Shown here: piece after piece, positions 54,818 through 61,503 of the stretch
Layout: every line of letters starts with the position of its first letter
Numbering within the stretch: the first letter of the stretch is position 1
Source of the DNA: Streptomyces varsoviensis
GTDB taxonomy: Bacteria > Actinomycetota > Actinomycetes > Streptomycetales > Streptomycetaceae
Direction: 5' to 3'
NCBI RefSeq assembly: GCF_000718635.1
Contig: NZ_JOBF01000010.1
Location: 124,001 to 188,000 of the forward strand
Length of the DNA stretch: 64,000 nucleotides
Translations under genes and position numbers: made by a program
Notes under the pieces: generated by a model
Databases searched by the model: none
What the model was told of the DNA's origin: nothing
What the model saw: the letters and a program-made list of their open reading frames with translations, nothing else

Positions 54818-55381
54818 TCATGATCCGGCCAACCTTCTTTCCAGCTTCGCTATCGCTCGCTCCATCCTCTCGACGTCGCGAATACTGCCGGTGGCAAGCT
54901 GCTGGTACAACTCACGCTGCCTACCTTCGCTCCTATTGGCCATACCTTGAGCTTCCAGGAAATTTCGAGACGACCTCTCGGCCCGAGCCTCATGCCGACC
55001 TATACGGCGCCCCACACGCTCACGCGACCTCCTTTCCCGCCTATTTTTGAGCATGTCCTCCGCCCAATTAATATGCGGGAATTGCCAGACCTTGACACCA
55101 CCAATCGAAAGGCCGGTTTCATCGAACTTGATCGCGTCATACGCGAAGGTCGCGGCGGCGACATCGACCTTCGCCGTCGACGTGCTCCAGTACAGGCTCT
55201 GACTGGAGGCCGCCACGCCGTCGTGCCCCTTCCCCAGGGAATCGGCGATGGCGTCGAATTTATCGCCCAGTCGCGAGGAACCTAGGCTGTCCGAGGAAGC
55301 ACCGAGTTTTTCGATCGTCTCCTTTACTATGTCCCGGATGAAATCCTCGGTGAACTGTCCAACACTTTCAGTTTCGCTCAC
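54818..55381 (-). CDS. Cargo protein of unknown function, 187 aa
   Basis: I do not recognise this 187-residue protein. The N-terminus is acidic (MSETESVGQFTEDFIRDIV), the middle has WSTSTAKVDVAAATFAYDAI and WQFPHINWAEDML, and residues ~110-187 form a very charged Arg/Glu helix (RRERRSRERVGRRIGRHEAR). Codon use is visibly less GC-biased than in its neighbours. It lies with a divergent membrane-protein gene inside the tail operon, between chaperones and tape measures. A tail-associated effector, an immunity function or a transferred moron are all possible. Confidence 0.6.
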   Translation of the reverse strand: MSETESVGQFTEDFIRDIVKETIEKLGASSDSLGSSRLGDKFDAIADSLGKGHDGVAASSQSLYWSTSTAKVDVAAATFAYDAIKFDETGLSIGGVKVWQFPHINWAEDMLKNRRERRSRERVGRRIGRHEARAERSSRNFLEAQGMANRSEGRQRELYQQLATGSIRDVERMERAIAKLERRLAGS

Positions 55382-55453
55382 ACTTGCCTACCTTAATTTA
55401 TGGCAGTGATAGACTCCCCGAAAAAATGTTCCACAGGGGAGGTAGTGGTTTCG

Positions 55454-55885
55454 ATGCGCGGGACAATTGCAGAACTCGCCCTTTATCTCGTCATACTCGC
55501 GGTGGCGGCCACGTGTGCTTTTGGCGTGATCCGGATGAACGTAGGCTGGATCCGCCTGAGACGGGAGGGCCTGCGTGCCAACGGCGTGCTGGTCGGGGTT
55601 CTCGGAAGTCAGCAAGGGCTCAGGCCCGTCGTGAGATTCGAGGATTGTCACGGCAGATCGCATGAGGTGACAGGCGGCTCGACCAAGAGCCGTGTCCTGA
55701 ATCCCGGGGACCCGATGGGCGTCCTGTACCTTCCCCGGAACCCATCAAAGGCAGAGGTACTTCCACTGCGCGGCCGCGTCGGCGACACCATCTTCTCTCT
55801 TATAGCTTTTCCCGTGCTGTGCCTGACCGCAATCTGGACGCTCAAGGAAGCGATTCTCGTCGCCAAGAGCGTTCTGCTCCCCTGA
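55454..55885 (+). CDS. DUF3592-like two-helix membrane protein
   Basis: A 143-residue protein from ATG 55454 (GGGGAGG upstream). An N-terminal transmembrane helix (LALYLVILAVAATCAFGVI) is followed by a beta-rich soluble domain (GVLVGVLGSQQGLRPVVRFE; DPMGVLYLPRNPSKAEV) and a second helix (TIFSLIAFPVLCLTAIW). This is the DUF3592 layout common in Streptomyces. It is the only plus-strand gene within the structural tail genes and has lower GC than they do. Confidence 0.65.
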   Translation: MRGTIAELALYLVILAVAATCAFGVIRMNVGWIRLRREGLRANGVLVGVLGSQQGLRPVVRFEDCHGRSHEVTGGSTKSRVLNPGDPMGVLYLPRNPSKAEVLPLRGRVGDTIFSLIAFPVLCLTAIWTLKEAILVAKSVLLP

Positions 55886-56000
55886 TCGGAATGTCAATTA
55901 CGCCCTATTTGCTGTTCCGCTCGGTCAGCGCAAACTCTGCACGCTTACGGCCCTAGCCATGCTCGCGCTCAGGACGATCTGCGTTTCGCCTACTGAGCGG

Positions 56001-56023
56001 CGGAGCGCTCACTGAGCGCTCCG
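56001..56023. terminator. Hairpin after the tail chaperone gene
   Basis: CGGAGCGCTCA-C-TGAGCGCTCCG is an 11-bp palindrome (effective stem about 9 bp with a small loop), 16 bp past the GT chaperone stop. It would also stop the oncoming DUF3592 transcript and separates the early tail genes from the cargo insert. Confidence 0.65.
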
Positions 56024-56038
56024 TCCACCCCCGGCTCC

Positions 56039-56404
56039 TCAGCCGAAGAAGCGCAGGAGTTCGCCCTTCGTGGGGAGCCGCTCGGCGGGGGCCGGGGCCT
56101 CAGCGGGGCCGGGCTCGGCGCCGGCGCCGGGGGTGGGTTCGGTGGTGGCCGGGTCCCCCGGCCGCGGCACCGGTTCCGGATAGTCCGGCGGGTCGGACCC
56201 CTCTTCGCCGTTCATGGCGATGGTCATCCAGTTCGCCGCGGCGAGGTGGTCGGTGATGGCGGCCAGCAGGTGCTCGGCCGTGCCCCATTCCGTGACCTCG
56301 CCGTGCAGTTCGCGGTTGACGGCGCTGTCGCGTGGTAGCTGTCTGACGAGCACCGACAGCCGGCGGGAGGAGAGCCGGCCACGGTGCCAGTCGAGCAGGT
56401 CCAC
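56039..56404 (-). CDS. Tail assembly chaperone, T extension (made by -1 frameshift)
   Basis: From GTG 56404 this reads 121 residues, but the open frame extends upstream without a stop to 56479, in the -1 frame of the preceding G gene. The joined product would continue LSLDAFVEEHAEALEADLLR into this ORF. It contains LLDWHRGRLSSRRLSVLVRQLP and the helix AEHLLAAITDHLAAANWM, typical of actinophage T extensions, then a Pro/Glu tail. The G-GT fusion recruits tube protein to the tape measure during tail assembly. Confidence 0.75.
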   Translation of the reverse strand: MDLLDWHRGRLSSRRLSVLVRQLPRDSAVNRELHGEVTEWGTAEHLLAAITDHLAAANWMTIAMNGEEGSDPPDYPEPVPRPGDPATTEPTPGAGAEPGPAEAPAPAERLPTKGELLRFFG

Positions 56405-56469
56405 GCCGTAGTGCCGCAGCAGATCGGCTTCGAGAGCCTCGGCGTGTTCTTCTACGAACGCGTCGAGGC

Positions 56470-56793
56470 TCAGTCTTCCCCCAGGCCGAGCCCGGTCTCC
56501 TCGCCGTACGCCGCCAGGATCGCCGCGATGTCCTGCATCGTCAGGTCGTGCGCGTCGAAGCGCTTGAACTGCTCCTTGCCCAGGAGGAGTTCGAACAGGC
56601 CGTCGATGTCGTTGTCATCCAGTTCACGCAGCTCGCGGGCGGTGCGCCGGCCGATCTCGCTCGGCAGCTCGAAGGTGTCTCCGTCGAGCGTGAAGGACCA
56701 GGCCCGGCCGTGGGCCTCGTGCCGCTGGGCTCGGGCGGCGTTGACGTCGAACGCCGAAGACGAGATCGAGGACGAGGTCGAGGACGAGGACAT
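56470..56793 (-). CDS. Tail assembly chaperone G
   Basis: A 107-residue protein: a Ser-rich start (MSSSSTSSSISSS), then WSFTLDGDTFELPSEIGRRTARELREL and IDGLFELLLGKEQFKRFDAHDL, the core of the phage tail assembly chaperone family. It lies between the major tail protein and tape-measure genes, as G does in lambda. Its last codons contain the slippery run that allows fusion to the downstream frame. Confidence 0.78.
   Translation of the reverse strand: MSSSSTSSSISSSAFDVNAARAQRHEAHGRAWSFTLDGDTFELPSEIGRRTARELRELDDNDIDGLFELLLGKEQFKRFDAHDLTMQDIAAILAAYGEETGLGLGED
56476..56482 (-). promoter_or_regulatory. Predicted -1 programmed frameshift site
   Basis: Near the G gene stop the minus strand reads G-GGG-GAA (positions 56482 to 56476), a heptamer allowing the P-site tRNA on GGG to re-pair one base back. 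Nine bases downstream is the zero-frame TGA; the -1 frame is open from here to 56039. Site placement and the resulting GT fusion match the conserved siphophage arrangement. Confidence 0.65.
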
Positions 56794-56966
56794 GGATGTG
56801 CTCCTTTGTGGTGCGTACGAGATGAGGAAGGGGCGGGCGCCGCCGCGGGCCGGAGGGAGGGAGAGCGCCGCGGCGGCGCCCGCGATTCAGGTGGTCTGGT
56901 GGTCGAGCGGGGCCGGCGCCCGGTGGGACGTACGCCCGGAGTGGGACGAGCGCCCGTTCCGGCCGG

Positions 56967-57566
56967 TCAGTGCTTGTCCTCCACCGGGGCCTTCTTGTCC
57001 CCGAACGCCGGGTCCTTCATGATCCACGTCGCCAGCGGCGCGGTGCCGTCCTGCGGCAGCGCGGTGAAGGTGACGCCGAGCTTGATGGCGCCCTTGCGGT
57101 TGAGGTCCATGTCATCGGTGTCGGTGACCTGGCCGCGCGGGACGATGAAGCGGTAGCGGATCTCGTTGCCGTCGGTGAACTCCAGGCCGAGCGCCCGCTC
57201 CTCGATCAGCGCGTCGTCGGTGACGCCGAAGCTGTACGTGCCCGAACCGGAAGAGGTCTCCGCGACGTCCCCGTTGCCGTAGAAGAACGGCAGCGTGTTC
57301 TCGTTGAGCTGGAGCATGCCGAACTTGAGCGTCAGGTCGCGCTCGTCGTAGACATAGCGCGCGGCGCCGACGGTCTGCCAGGTGTTGACCTTGACGGTCT
57401 TGCCCTTGCGGCCGAACTTGACGCCCTCGGGCGCGGTGTAGCCCAGGTCCACCCAGCCGGCGCCCCACTCGGCGGTGGCGTCGGCGGGGGCGGTGGTGCC
57501 GACCTTGGCGACGAGGACACGGCCGGTGCCTGCGACGCGGATCTCGTTCGGGTTCATTCCGGACAT
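56967..57566 (-). CDS. Major tail (tube) protein
   Basis: A 199-residue protein from ATG 57566 with AAGGAG at optimal spacing. It shows the siphophage tube protein pattern: MNPNEIRVAGTGRVLVAKVG at the N-terminus, DLGYTAPEGVKFGRKGKTVKVNTWQT, then VYDERDLTLKFGMLQLNENTL. It would polymerise into the non-contractile tail tube. No sheath protein gene is present anywhere in the island, arguing against a contractile system. Confidence 0.85.
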   Translation of the reverse strand: MSGMNPNEIRVAGTGRVLVAKVGTTAPADATAEWGAGWVDLGYTAPEGVKFGRKGKTVKVNTWQTVGAARYVYDERDLTLKFGMLQLNENTLPFFYGNGDVAETSSGSGTYSFGVTDDALIEERALGLEFTDGNEIRYRFIVPRGQVTDTDDMDLNRKGAIKLGVTFTALPQDGTAPLATWIMKDPAFGDKKAPVEDKH

Positions 57567-57681
57567 GAAAGTCTCCTTGAATCAATGGTCGCTGAAATCA
57601 GCGAATGGCAAGCGAAATGGCAAAGGCCCCGCCCGAAGGCGAGGCCGGAAAAAACTCGGATGGCGGGTGCGGCGGAAAGGC

Positions 57682-58089
57682 TCAGACGGGACGGAGGAAC
57701 AGCCGGGCCCGGGTGAGGTAACGATTGCCGGCCGGCCGGTTGTAGTCCGGAAGCCAGCGCGCGGCCTCCTCCTCGACGACGTCGGTGACGACAGCGCCGC
57801 CGTACGCGCTGCCGCGCAGTTGGAACAGCGCGGTGCGCGCCGACAGGGAGAGGGTGTGAGCGGCGGTCTTGTCGGGACCGTAGCTCTCCAACTCCACGAT
57901 CGGCTGGTCGAGATGGAGGTCGTCCACCCAGGCTCCGCCGGTCCGCGAGACCAGCACCGCCTTCTGTGTGCCGTCGAAACCGGACGGCGGTCGGTTGTCG
58001 ACCACGGCTCCGGCCAGTTCCGGCCGGTCCTTGAGGACGTCGACGATGAGGCGTTCCACGTCGGGGAACGCGAGCGGGCTCTCGGTCAC
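57682..58089 (-). CDS. Tail terminator/completion protein
   Basis: A 135-residue protein from GTG 58089 (AAAGGAG upstream). The pattern FPDVERLIVDVLKDRPEL, then PIVELESYGPDKTAAHTLSLSARTAL and ARWLPDYNRPAGNRYLTRARLFL matches actinophage tail terminators (DUF3168-like), which cap the tube and in a full phage join it to the head. It is the first structural gene; nothing head-related precedes it. Confidence 0.75.
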   Translation of the reverse strand: MTESPLAFPDVERLIVDVLKDRPELAGAVVDNRPPSGFDGTQKAVLVSRTGGAWVDDLHLDQPIVELESYGPDKTAAHTLSLSARTALFQLRGSAYGGAVVTDVVEEEAARWLPDYNRPAGNRYLTRARLFLRPV

Positions 58090-58177
58090 ATGAGCGCTCC
58101 TTTCACAACGAAGCGGCGGATGCCGTCGCCCTGACCGTGGGCACAGCTCCGCCGCTGCATCTATCGTGATCGAGATC

Positions 58178-58212
58178 GCGCGGGAGCGCAAGTCGTGCGC
58201 GCGAGTGCGCAA
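58178..58212 (-). promoter_or_regulatory. Tail-operon operators S1 and S2 (TTGCG-N4-CGCGC)
   Basis: On the minus strand, TTGCGCACTCGCGC (58212-58199) and TTGCGCTCCCGCGC (58191-58178) start 21 bp apart, two helical turns. They share the TTGCG-N4-CGC core with pairs at the whiB-like and XRE promoters. They lie about 90-120 bp upstream of the tail terminator start and should gate transcription of the structural operon. Confidence 0.6.
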
Positions 58213-58266
58213 TTAATAGGCTCTCGCTACCCGACGGGGTGTCAGACGGACCGGATAGATTATTGG

Positions 58267-58458
58267 ATGAACAAGGACACTCCCGGGCATCCGTTGAGGA
58301 CTGCACGCGGCCGGTTACGACCGGACCGTACGCGGCCGGAAACCACCGGTCCGGCGGCCGGCCGGACACGACGCATCGGGCAGGGGACGAGTCAATGCAA
58401 GGCGTTTGGGGGCAGCATGAGTGAACAGTGCGATTCGACCGAAGGCGGCCCGTGGTGA
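58267..58458 (+). CDS. Possible small ORF, 63 aa
   Basis: ATG 58267 opens a 63-codon frame whose TGA overlaps the GTG of the next plus-strand ORF. TAGATT (58256-58261) just upstream could be a -10, giving a leaderless start. The peptide is Arg/Thr/Pro-rich (RLRPDRTRPETTGPAAG) with no known domain. Coding status is uncertain. Confidence 0.3.
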   Translation: MNKDTPGHPLRTARGRLRPDRTRPETTGPAAGRTRRIGQGTSQCKAFGGSMSEQCDSTEGGPW

Positions 58459-58751
58459 GTGAGCGCGGCGCACCGATCGTGGACGTGGTGACCGCCATCG
58501 TGGAAGTGGCGGCCGACTCCGGCCGCTCCGGAACCTTTACCGGCGACGTAGCCCACGCCCTCGCCTCGGTCGCCGACAAGGTGACGGAACGCGTCGTACG
58601 TGAAGCGGAGTTCAACGGTTTCGTCAGCGGCTGGCAGGAAGCGGTCTCGACCTCCTGCGGCCCGCACACCGGCGCGCAGGTGTACCGCATGCCCCGGCAG
58701 AGCGCGCCCCGTCAGAACAGCAAGGACTGGTCGGCACGCTCGGATCCCTGA
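58455..58751 (+). CDS. Hypothetical protein, 98 aa
   Basis: A 98-residue protein from GTG 58455, which overlaps the previous small ORF stop. The first ~65 residues look helical and folded (PIVDVVTAIVEVAADSGRSG; DVAHALASVADKVTERVV); the C-terminus is polar. I do not recognise it. It is divergent from the tail operon and followed at once by a 13-bp-stem terminator, which supports real transcription. It may be an island accessory regulator. Confidence 0.45.
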   Translation: MSERGAPIVDVVTAIVEVAADSGRSGTFTGDVAHALASVADKVTERVVREAEFNGFVSGWQEAVSTSCGPHTGAQVYRMPRQSAPRQNSKDWSARSDP

Positions 58752-58770
58752 AGACCGGCAGCACTTGTCA

Positions 58771-58827
58771 CCACGACCGGCGGCCCCTCCCCCCCCACCC
58801 GCCGGTCGTGGGCCGCGCCCCACGACC
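58771..58827. terminator. Two mutually exclusive hairpins
   Basis: Segment A CCACGACCGGCGG (58771-58783) pairs perfectly with B (58799-58811). B also pairs as GGTCGTGGG (58804-58812) with C CCCACGACC (58819-58827). A:B and B:C cannot form together, the layout of an attenuator, or simply of overlapping terminators after the 98-aa gene. Confidence 0.65.
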
Positions 58828-58852
58828 CGAAACACCGAGTGAGTGAACAACC

Positions 58853-58887
58853 AAGCGCCCCGCGGCCTGAACGGCAGCGGGGCGCTT
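58853..58887. terminator. Terminator between convergent island genes
   Basis: An 11-bp stem AAGCGCCCCGC (58853-58863) with 58877-58887, a 13-base loop and TTTT running to 58889. It can terminate plus-strand transcripts and, through the leading AA, the minus-strand HTH operon. Confidence 0.8.
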
Positions 58888-58959
58888 TTCGGTACGTACG
58901 GGACGAGACCGAATCCGCGGGCGGCGGACGCCGTACGACGCGGAGGGGAGTGGCCAGGG

Positions 58960-59045
58960 TGAGACAGGAGGAGGCGCGACAGGACGGAACAGAGCGGAAC
59001 GGGATGAAGCGAACGGGGCGGGGCGAGAGGAGACGAGAGAGTGTG
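58960..59045. other. Purine-rich tract before the HTH gene end
   Basis: The plus strand from about 58960 to 59042 is strongly purine-biased (words such as GACAGGAGGAGG, GAGAGGAGACGAGAG). No gene fits. It may influence R-loop or transcript behaviour, or be a by-product of repeat growth. Confidence 0.35.
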
Positions 59046-59285
59046 TCAGGAACGCACCGGGAACTCAGCGGCGTTCCCGTCCGGACCGATCTCGTGCGCT
59101 CGTCGCGTGGCGCGTTCGGCGGCGAAGACGTCCTCCAGGCGGAAGAGGTGCGCCCGCCCGCTGCGGCCGGCCGGGGAGAGGTGCTGGAGCTGCACCCACT
59201 TGCGGATGGTGTTCGGCACCACCCCCGTCTCCCGCGCCGCCATCGCGGTGGTGACGAGCGGGGCGTCGGCGTACATCGAGCTCAT
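59046..59285 (-). CDS. MerR-like/excisionase-type HTH protein
   Basis: A 79-residue DNA-binding protein: VTTAMAARETGVVPNTIRKWVQLQHLSPAGRSGRAHLFRLEDVFAAE is a compact winged HTH of MerR/excisionase type. There is no effector domain. Its start overlaps the stop of the upstream zinc-ribbon gene (ATGA). Without an integrase in the window it more likely acts as a regulator of the tail island than as an excisionase. Confidence 0.72.
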   Translation of the reverse strand: MSSMYADAPLVTTAMAARETGVVPNTIRKWVQLQHLSPAGRSGRAHLFRLEDVFAAERATRRAHEIGPDGNAAEFPVRS

Positions 59286-60052
59286 CGCCCCTCACCCGGT
59301 CCCTTGCCGGCGGCAGGGCGCGCGCCATCAGCGCCATCATCCGTCTCTCCGGTCGCGAAGCCGTCCGTGCCGCCGATGGTGCCGGCGCCGCTCGCGAAGC
59401 CGTCCACACCACCGCACGCGACGCTGTCGGCGCCCCCGCCCGGGCCGCCCCCGTCCGCTTCGCTGTCCGCGATATGCCCTGCCCAGCGTTCCCGGCCCCA
59501 GGAGTGCCGGTGCCGGCGGTCCGTACAGCAGGCGCACTCCGGGTCGTCGCACCGGCAGCCGGGGTTGATGCACAGCACGTCGTCGCGCTCGGGCAGGACG
59601 CGAAGCGACACCGACGCGCAGTACGGGCAGCGGCCGCGGACGCGTACCGGCGTCTCGGCCCCATCGCCAAGCGCTCGCGAGCAGCGCCTGGCCATCCGGC
59701 GGGCCTCACTGCGCACGTGCTCGGCGAGGACCGGCTGCCGTGCGACGCGGTCCAGCAGTCCGATGAGCCGTGTCAGCCGCTGTTCCACCGAGCCCTGCCG
59801 GGGGCGCGGGAGGCGCAGCTTCTCGCAGACCGCCTCCTCCAGTTCCACCACTCCATCGGTGATGTCCCGGATGGTGTCGGAGACGAAGAGCCGGAGAGGG
59901 ACGTCGGGAGCCGAGCCCTTGCGCCCGCCCCGCACGGGGGACGGGAGGGAGGGAGACCTGCGGCTCGGAGCGAGTTCCTGGCTCAACTCGGGGAACTGGC
60001 GCCGCAGGGCGCCGAGCCAGAAGGCGGCGTGTTCGGTGGGCTGGGTCATCAC
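59282..60052 (-). CDS. Zinc-ribbon phage-type protein, 256 aa
   Basis: A 256-residue protein. The N-terminal ~150 residues are helical (FVSDTIRDITDGVVELEEAVCEKL, RLTRLIGLLDRVA), as in proteins seen upstream of HTH genes in actinophages. The centre has CPYCASVSLRVLPERDDVLCINPGC, then CRCDDPECACC, giving two probable zinc sites. The C-terminal ~70 residues are Gly/Ala/Asp low complexity. It is coupled to the MerR-like gene. Confidence 0.6.
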   Translation of the reverse strand: MMTQPTEHAAFWLGALRRQFPELSQELAPSRRSPSLPSPVRGGRKGSAPDVPLRLFVSDTIRDITDGVVELEEAVCEKLRLPRPRQGSVEQRLTRLIGLLDRVARQPVLAEHVRSEARRMARRCSRALGDGAETPVRVRGRCPYCASVSLRVLPERDDVLCINPGCRCDDPECACCTDRRHRHSWGRERWAGHIADSEADGGGPGGGADSVACGGVDGFASGAGTIGGTDGFATGETDDGADGARPAAGKGPGEGR

Positions 60053-60059
60053 ATTCCCG

Positions 60060-60130
60060 TGGGTGTCGGAAGGCGAAAAAGGCAGAAAAGGCAGGAAAGG
60101 CAGGAAAGGGGCAGGAAAGGTGCAGGAAGG
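60060..60130. repeat. Short purine repeat (AAAGGCAGG-like units)
   Basis: Five to six imperfect 9-11-bp units of the AAAGGCAGG type lie between the whiB-like gene and the zinc-ribbon gene. They include several Shine-Dalgarno-like AGGAAAGG words, but no ORF uses them. Confidence 0.65.
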
Positions 60131-60167
60131 GCTGCGGCGGGCGCCGGCGGAAAGGGGCGGGGGAGGG

Positions 60168-60482
60168 TCAGGGCGCGAGGGCGTCGGAGGCCGCCACTTC
60201 CTTGCCGTTGCGCCACAGCCGACCGCCGCTGACGCCGTCGAACCAGTTGTCGTACGGTGCCACCGCCTCCAGGCAGCGCTGCCGCACCCGGCACACCGCG
60301 CAGGCGCGCAGCGCGGGCAGCGCCGCCTCCCGGCGTCGGGCGAAGACCGCGCGGTCCGGCAGGCCGGAGCAGGCGGCGTCCCCGCGCCAGTCCTCCGGCC
60401 CGCCGGGTCTGGGCCGGGACGAGGTGGCGGGACGGGCGGAGGAGCCGGGGCGGCAGGAGGGTACGGGCTGGCATACGGGCAT
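60168..60482 (-). CDS. WhiB-like iron-sulfur regulator
   Basis: A 104-residue protein from ATG 60482 (AAGGGGAC at good spacing). The four cluster-ligand cysteines are C38, C61, C64 and C70, the exact C...C-x2-C-x5-C WhiB pattern, followed by a GVSGG turn (residues 83-87; canonical GVWGG with Ser for Trp). WhiB proteins bind [4Fe-4S] and the principal sigma factor, responding to redox or NO. Phage-borne WhiB proteins are known to repress or tune host programmes. It leads the island control operon. Confidence 0.83.
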   Translation of the reverse strand: MPVCQPVPSCRPGSSARPATSSRPRPGGPEDWRGDAACSGLPDRAVFARRREAALPALRACAVCRVRQRCLEAVAPYDNWFDGVSGGRLWRNGKEVAASDALAP

Positions 60483-60629
60483 GGCTGAAGTCCCCTTCAA
60501 GGCTTGGAGGCAGGCAGCGAAGTCGGAGGTGGGTCCGGGCTGACCGGGCAGCGGGAGCCCGGACAGCCCGGCGGCAGGAGGGAGGAGGGCAGGCAGCGAG
60601 CGCACAGGAGGGTGGGGAGGCACCCTTCG

Positions 60630-60676
60630 TTGCGGGTTCGCAATTAGACCCTAGGTCGCCCCGCGCGCACACGCAA
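60630..60676. promoter_or_regulatory. Operators S3 and S4 at the whiB-like promoter
   Basis: S3 TTGCGGGTTCGCAA (60630-60643) is a perfect 5-4-5 palindrome near the predicted start. S4 TTGCGTGTGCGCGC (60676-60663, minus) coincides with the -35. Both match the island-wide TTGCG-N4-CGC motif. Confidence 0.6.
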
Positions 60677-60765
60677 CAAAAGCGCCGCTCTTCTGGATCC
60701 CGCCTCCTGAGCAGCCGGTCAACGTCCGCGCCGACGGCCCGTAATGTCCAGGCCGGTGTGGCGAT

Positions 60766-60806
60766 TTGCGCACGCGCAAGTCATCCTGGTCATTGCGTGC
60801 GCGAGC
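60766..60806. promoter_or_regulatory. Operators S5 and S6 at the XRE promoter
   Basis: S5 TTGCGCACGCGCAA (60766-60779) is a perfect 5-4-5 palindrome; S6 TTGCGTGCGCGAGC (60793-60806) is a half-conserved copy just upstream of the -10. They support autoregulation of the XRE repressor. Confidence 0.6.
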
Positions 60807-60843
60807 GGGCGGTAGGGTCGCTCGCGCGGAGGGAGAGCAGGCA

Positions 60844-61317
60844 ATGGTCAAAAAGGGGTCGGACATGGAGCACTTCGCGCACTGGGTCGAAGGCTTGCTA
60901 CGGGAGCGCGGGTACGACATCGACAGCCCCCGAGGCGGCGGCAGATCGCAGCTCGCGGAGGACGCGGGAGTGCACCGTGCCGCGGTGACGCGCCTGCTCC
61001 AACGGCAGAGCCTGCCCGATCTGGAGACGATGCGGGCGCTGGCCCCGGTCCTCGGCGTGGGGCTGCGCGACATGCTCATCGAGTCCGGCAAGGTCGTCCC
61101 CGAGGACCTGCCGTTGCCGCCCCAGAGCACCGGGGCCGCGGCTCCGCGGGCAGGCTCCGCCGACGGCCCCCGGGCCACTCCCCAGGAAGCCGCCGACCTG
61201 CTGGGCATCCCCGAGAGCCATCAGCGGCAATTCGTGGAGATGACGGAGATGATCCTCACAGTCAGCGGCGCCCGCTCGGCTCCCGCCCGCGACACCGCGT
61301 TGGACCGCCTCGGCTGA
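60844..61317 (+). CDS. XRE-family repressor of the tail island
   Basis: A 157-residue protein from ATG 60844 (GGAGGGAGAG upstream). An N-terminal HTH at ~30-75 (GGRSQLAEDAGVHRAAVTRLLQRQSLPDLETMRAL) is of XRE/phage-repressor type. A Pro/Ala linker and a short helical C-terminal part follow (ATPQEAADLLGIPESHQRQFVEM). There is no LexA-like peptidase domain, so induction is unlikely to be by RecA-mediated self-cleavage. It is divergent from the whiB-like operon and is the natural candidate to bind the TTGCG-N4-CGC motif. Confidence 0.8.
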   Translation: MVKKGSDMEHFAHWVEGLLRERGYDIDSPRGGGRSQLAEDAGVHRAAVTRLLQRQSLPDLETMRALAPVLGVGLRDMLIESGKVVPEDLPLPPQSTGAAAPRAGSADGPRATPQEAADLLGIPESHQRQFVEMTEMILTVSGARSAPARDTALDRLG

Positions 61318-61503
61318 CAGCACCGCGCCGCGCGACGGTGCGACACCGCGCGACGGCCGTGCCTCGCGAACGATGGCTCACCCCGTGAGCGCCCACCCGA
61401 GGGTGCTCACGGGACTCACACAGTCGTACTCCTGGCGGCCCACAAAAGCCGTACCACCGAGCCCCACGCCCTCACCCGCGCACGCCCGTACCCCGGCCGG
61501 GGG

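Larger units (their letters stand above)
60483..60843. promoter_or_regulatory. Divergent control region of the tail island
   Basis: A 361-bp region between the whiB-like and XRE genes. A minus-strand promoter fits TTGCGT (60676-60671), a 17-bp spacer and TAGGGT (60653-60648), giving a leader of about 160 nt for the whiB-like gene. A plus-strand -10 TAGGGT (60813-60818) and GGAGGGAGAG precede the XRE gene. Four TTGCG-N4-CGC operators are embedded. Confidence 0.65.

Noticed and set aside
46383..57566. Contractile injection system (R-type tailocin or Streptomyces CIS)
   Set aside because: No sheath, VgrG/spike, gp25-like or AAA+ gene is present. Dit, tape-measure and G/GT features are those of long non-contractile tails.
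59046..59285. Xis excisionase
   Set aside because: The fold would allow it, but no integrase accompanies it and it is coupled to regulator genes. I call it a MerR-like HTH of unknown role.
44460..61317. Complete inducible prophage
   Set aside because: No integrase, terminase, portal, capsid, scaffolding protease or replication gene is seen, and no attachment-site repeat was found at the edges.
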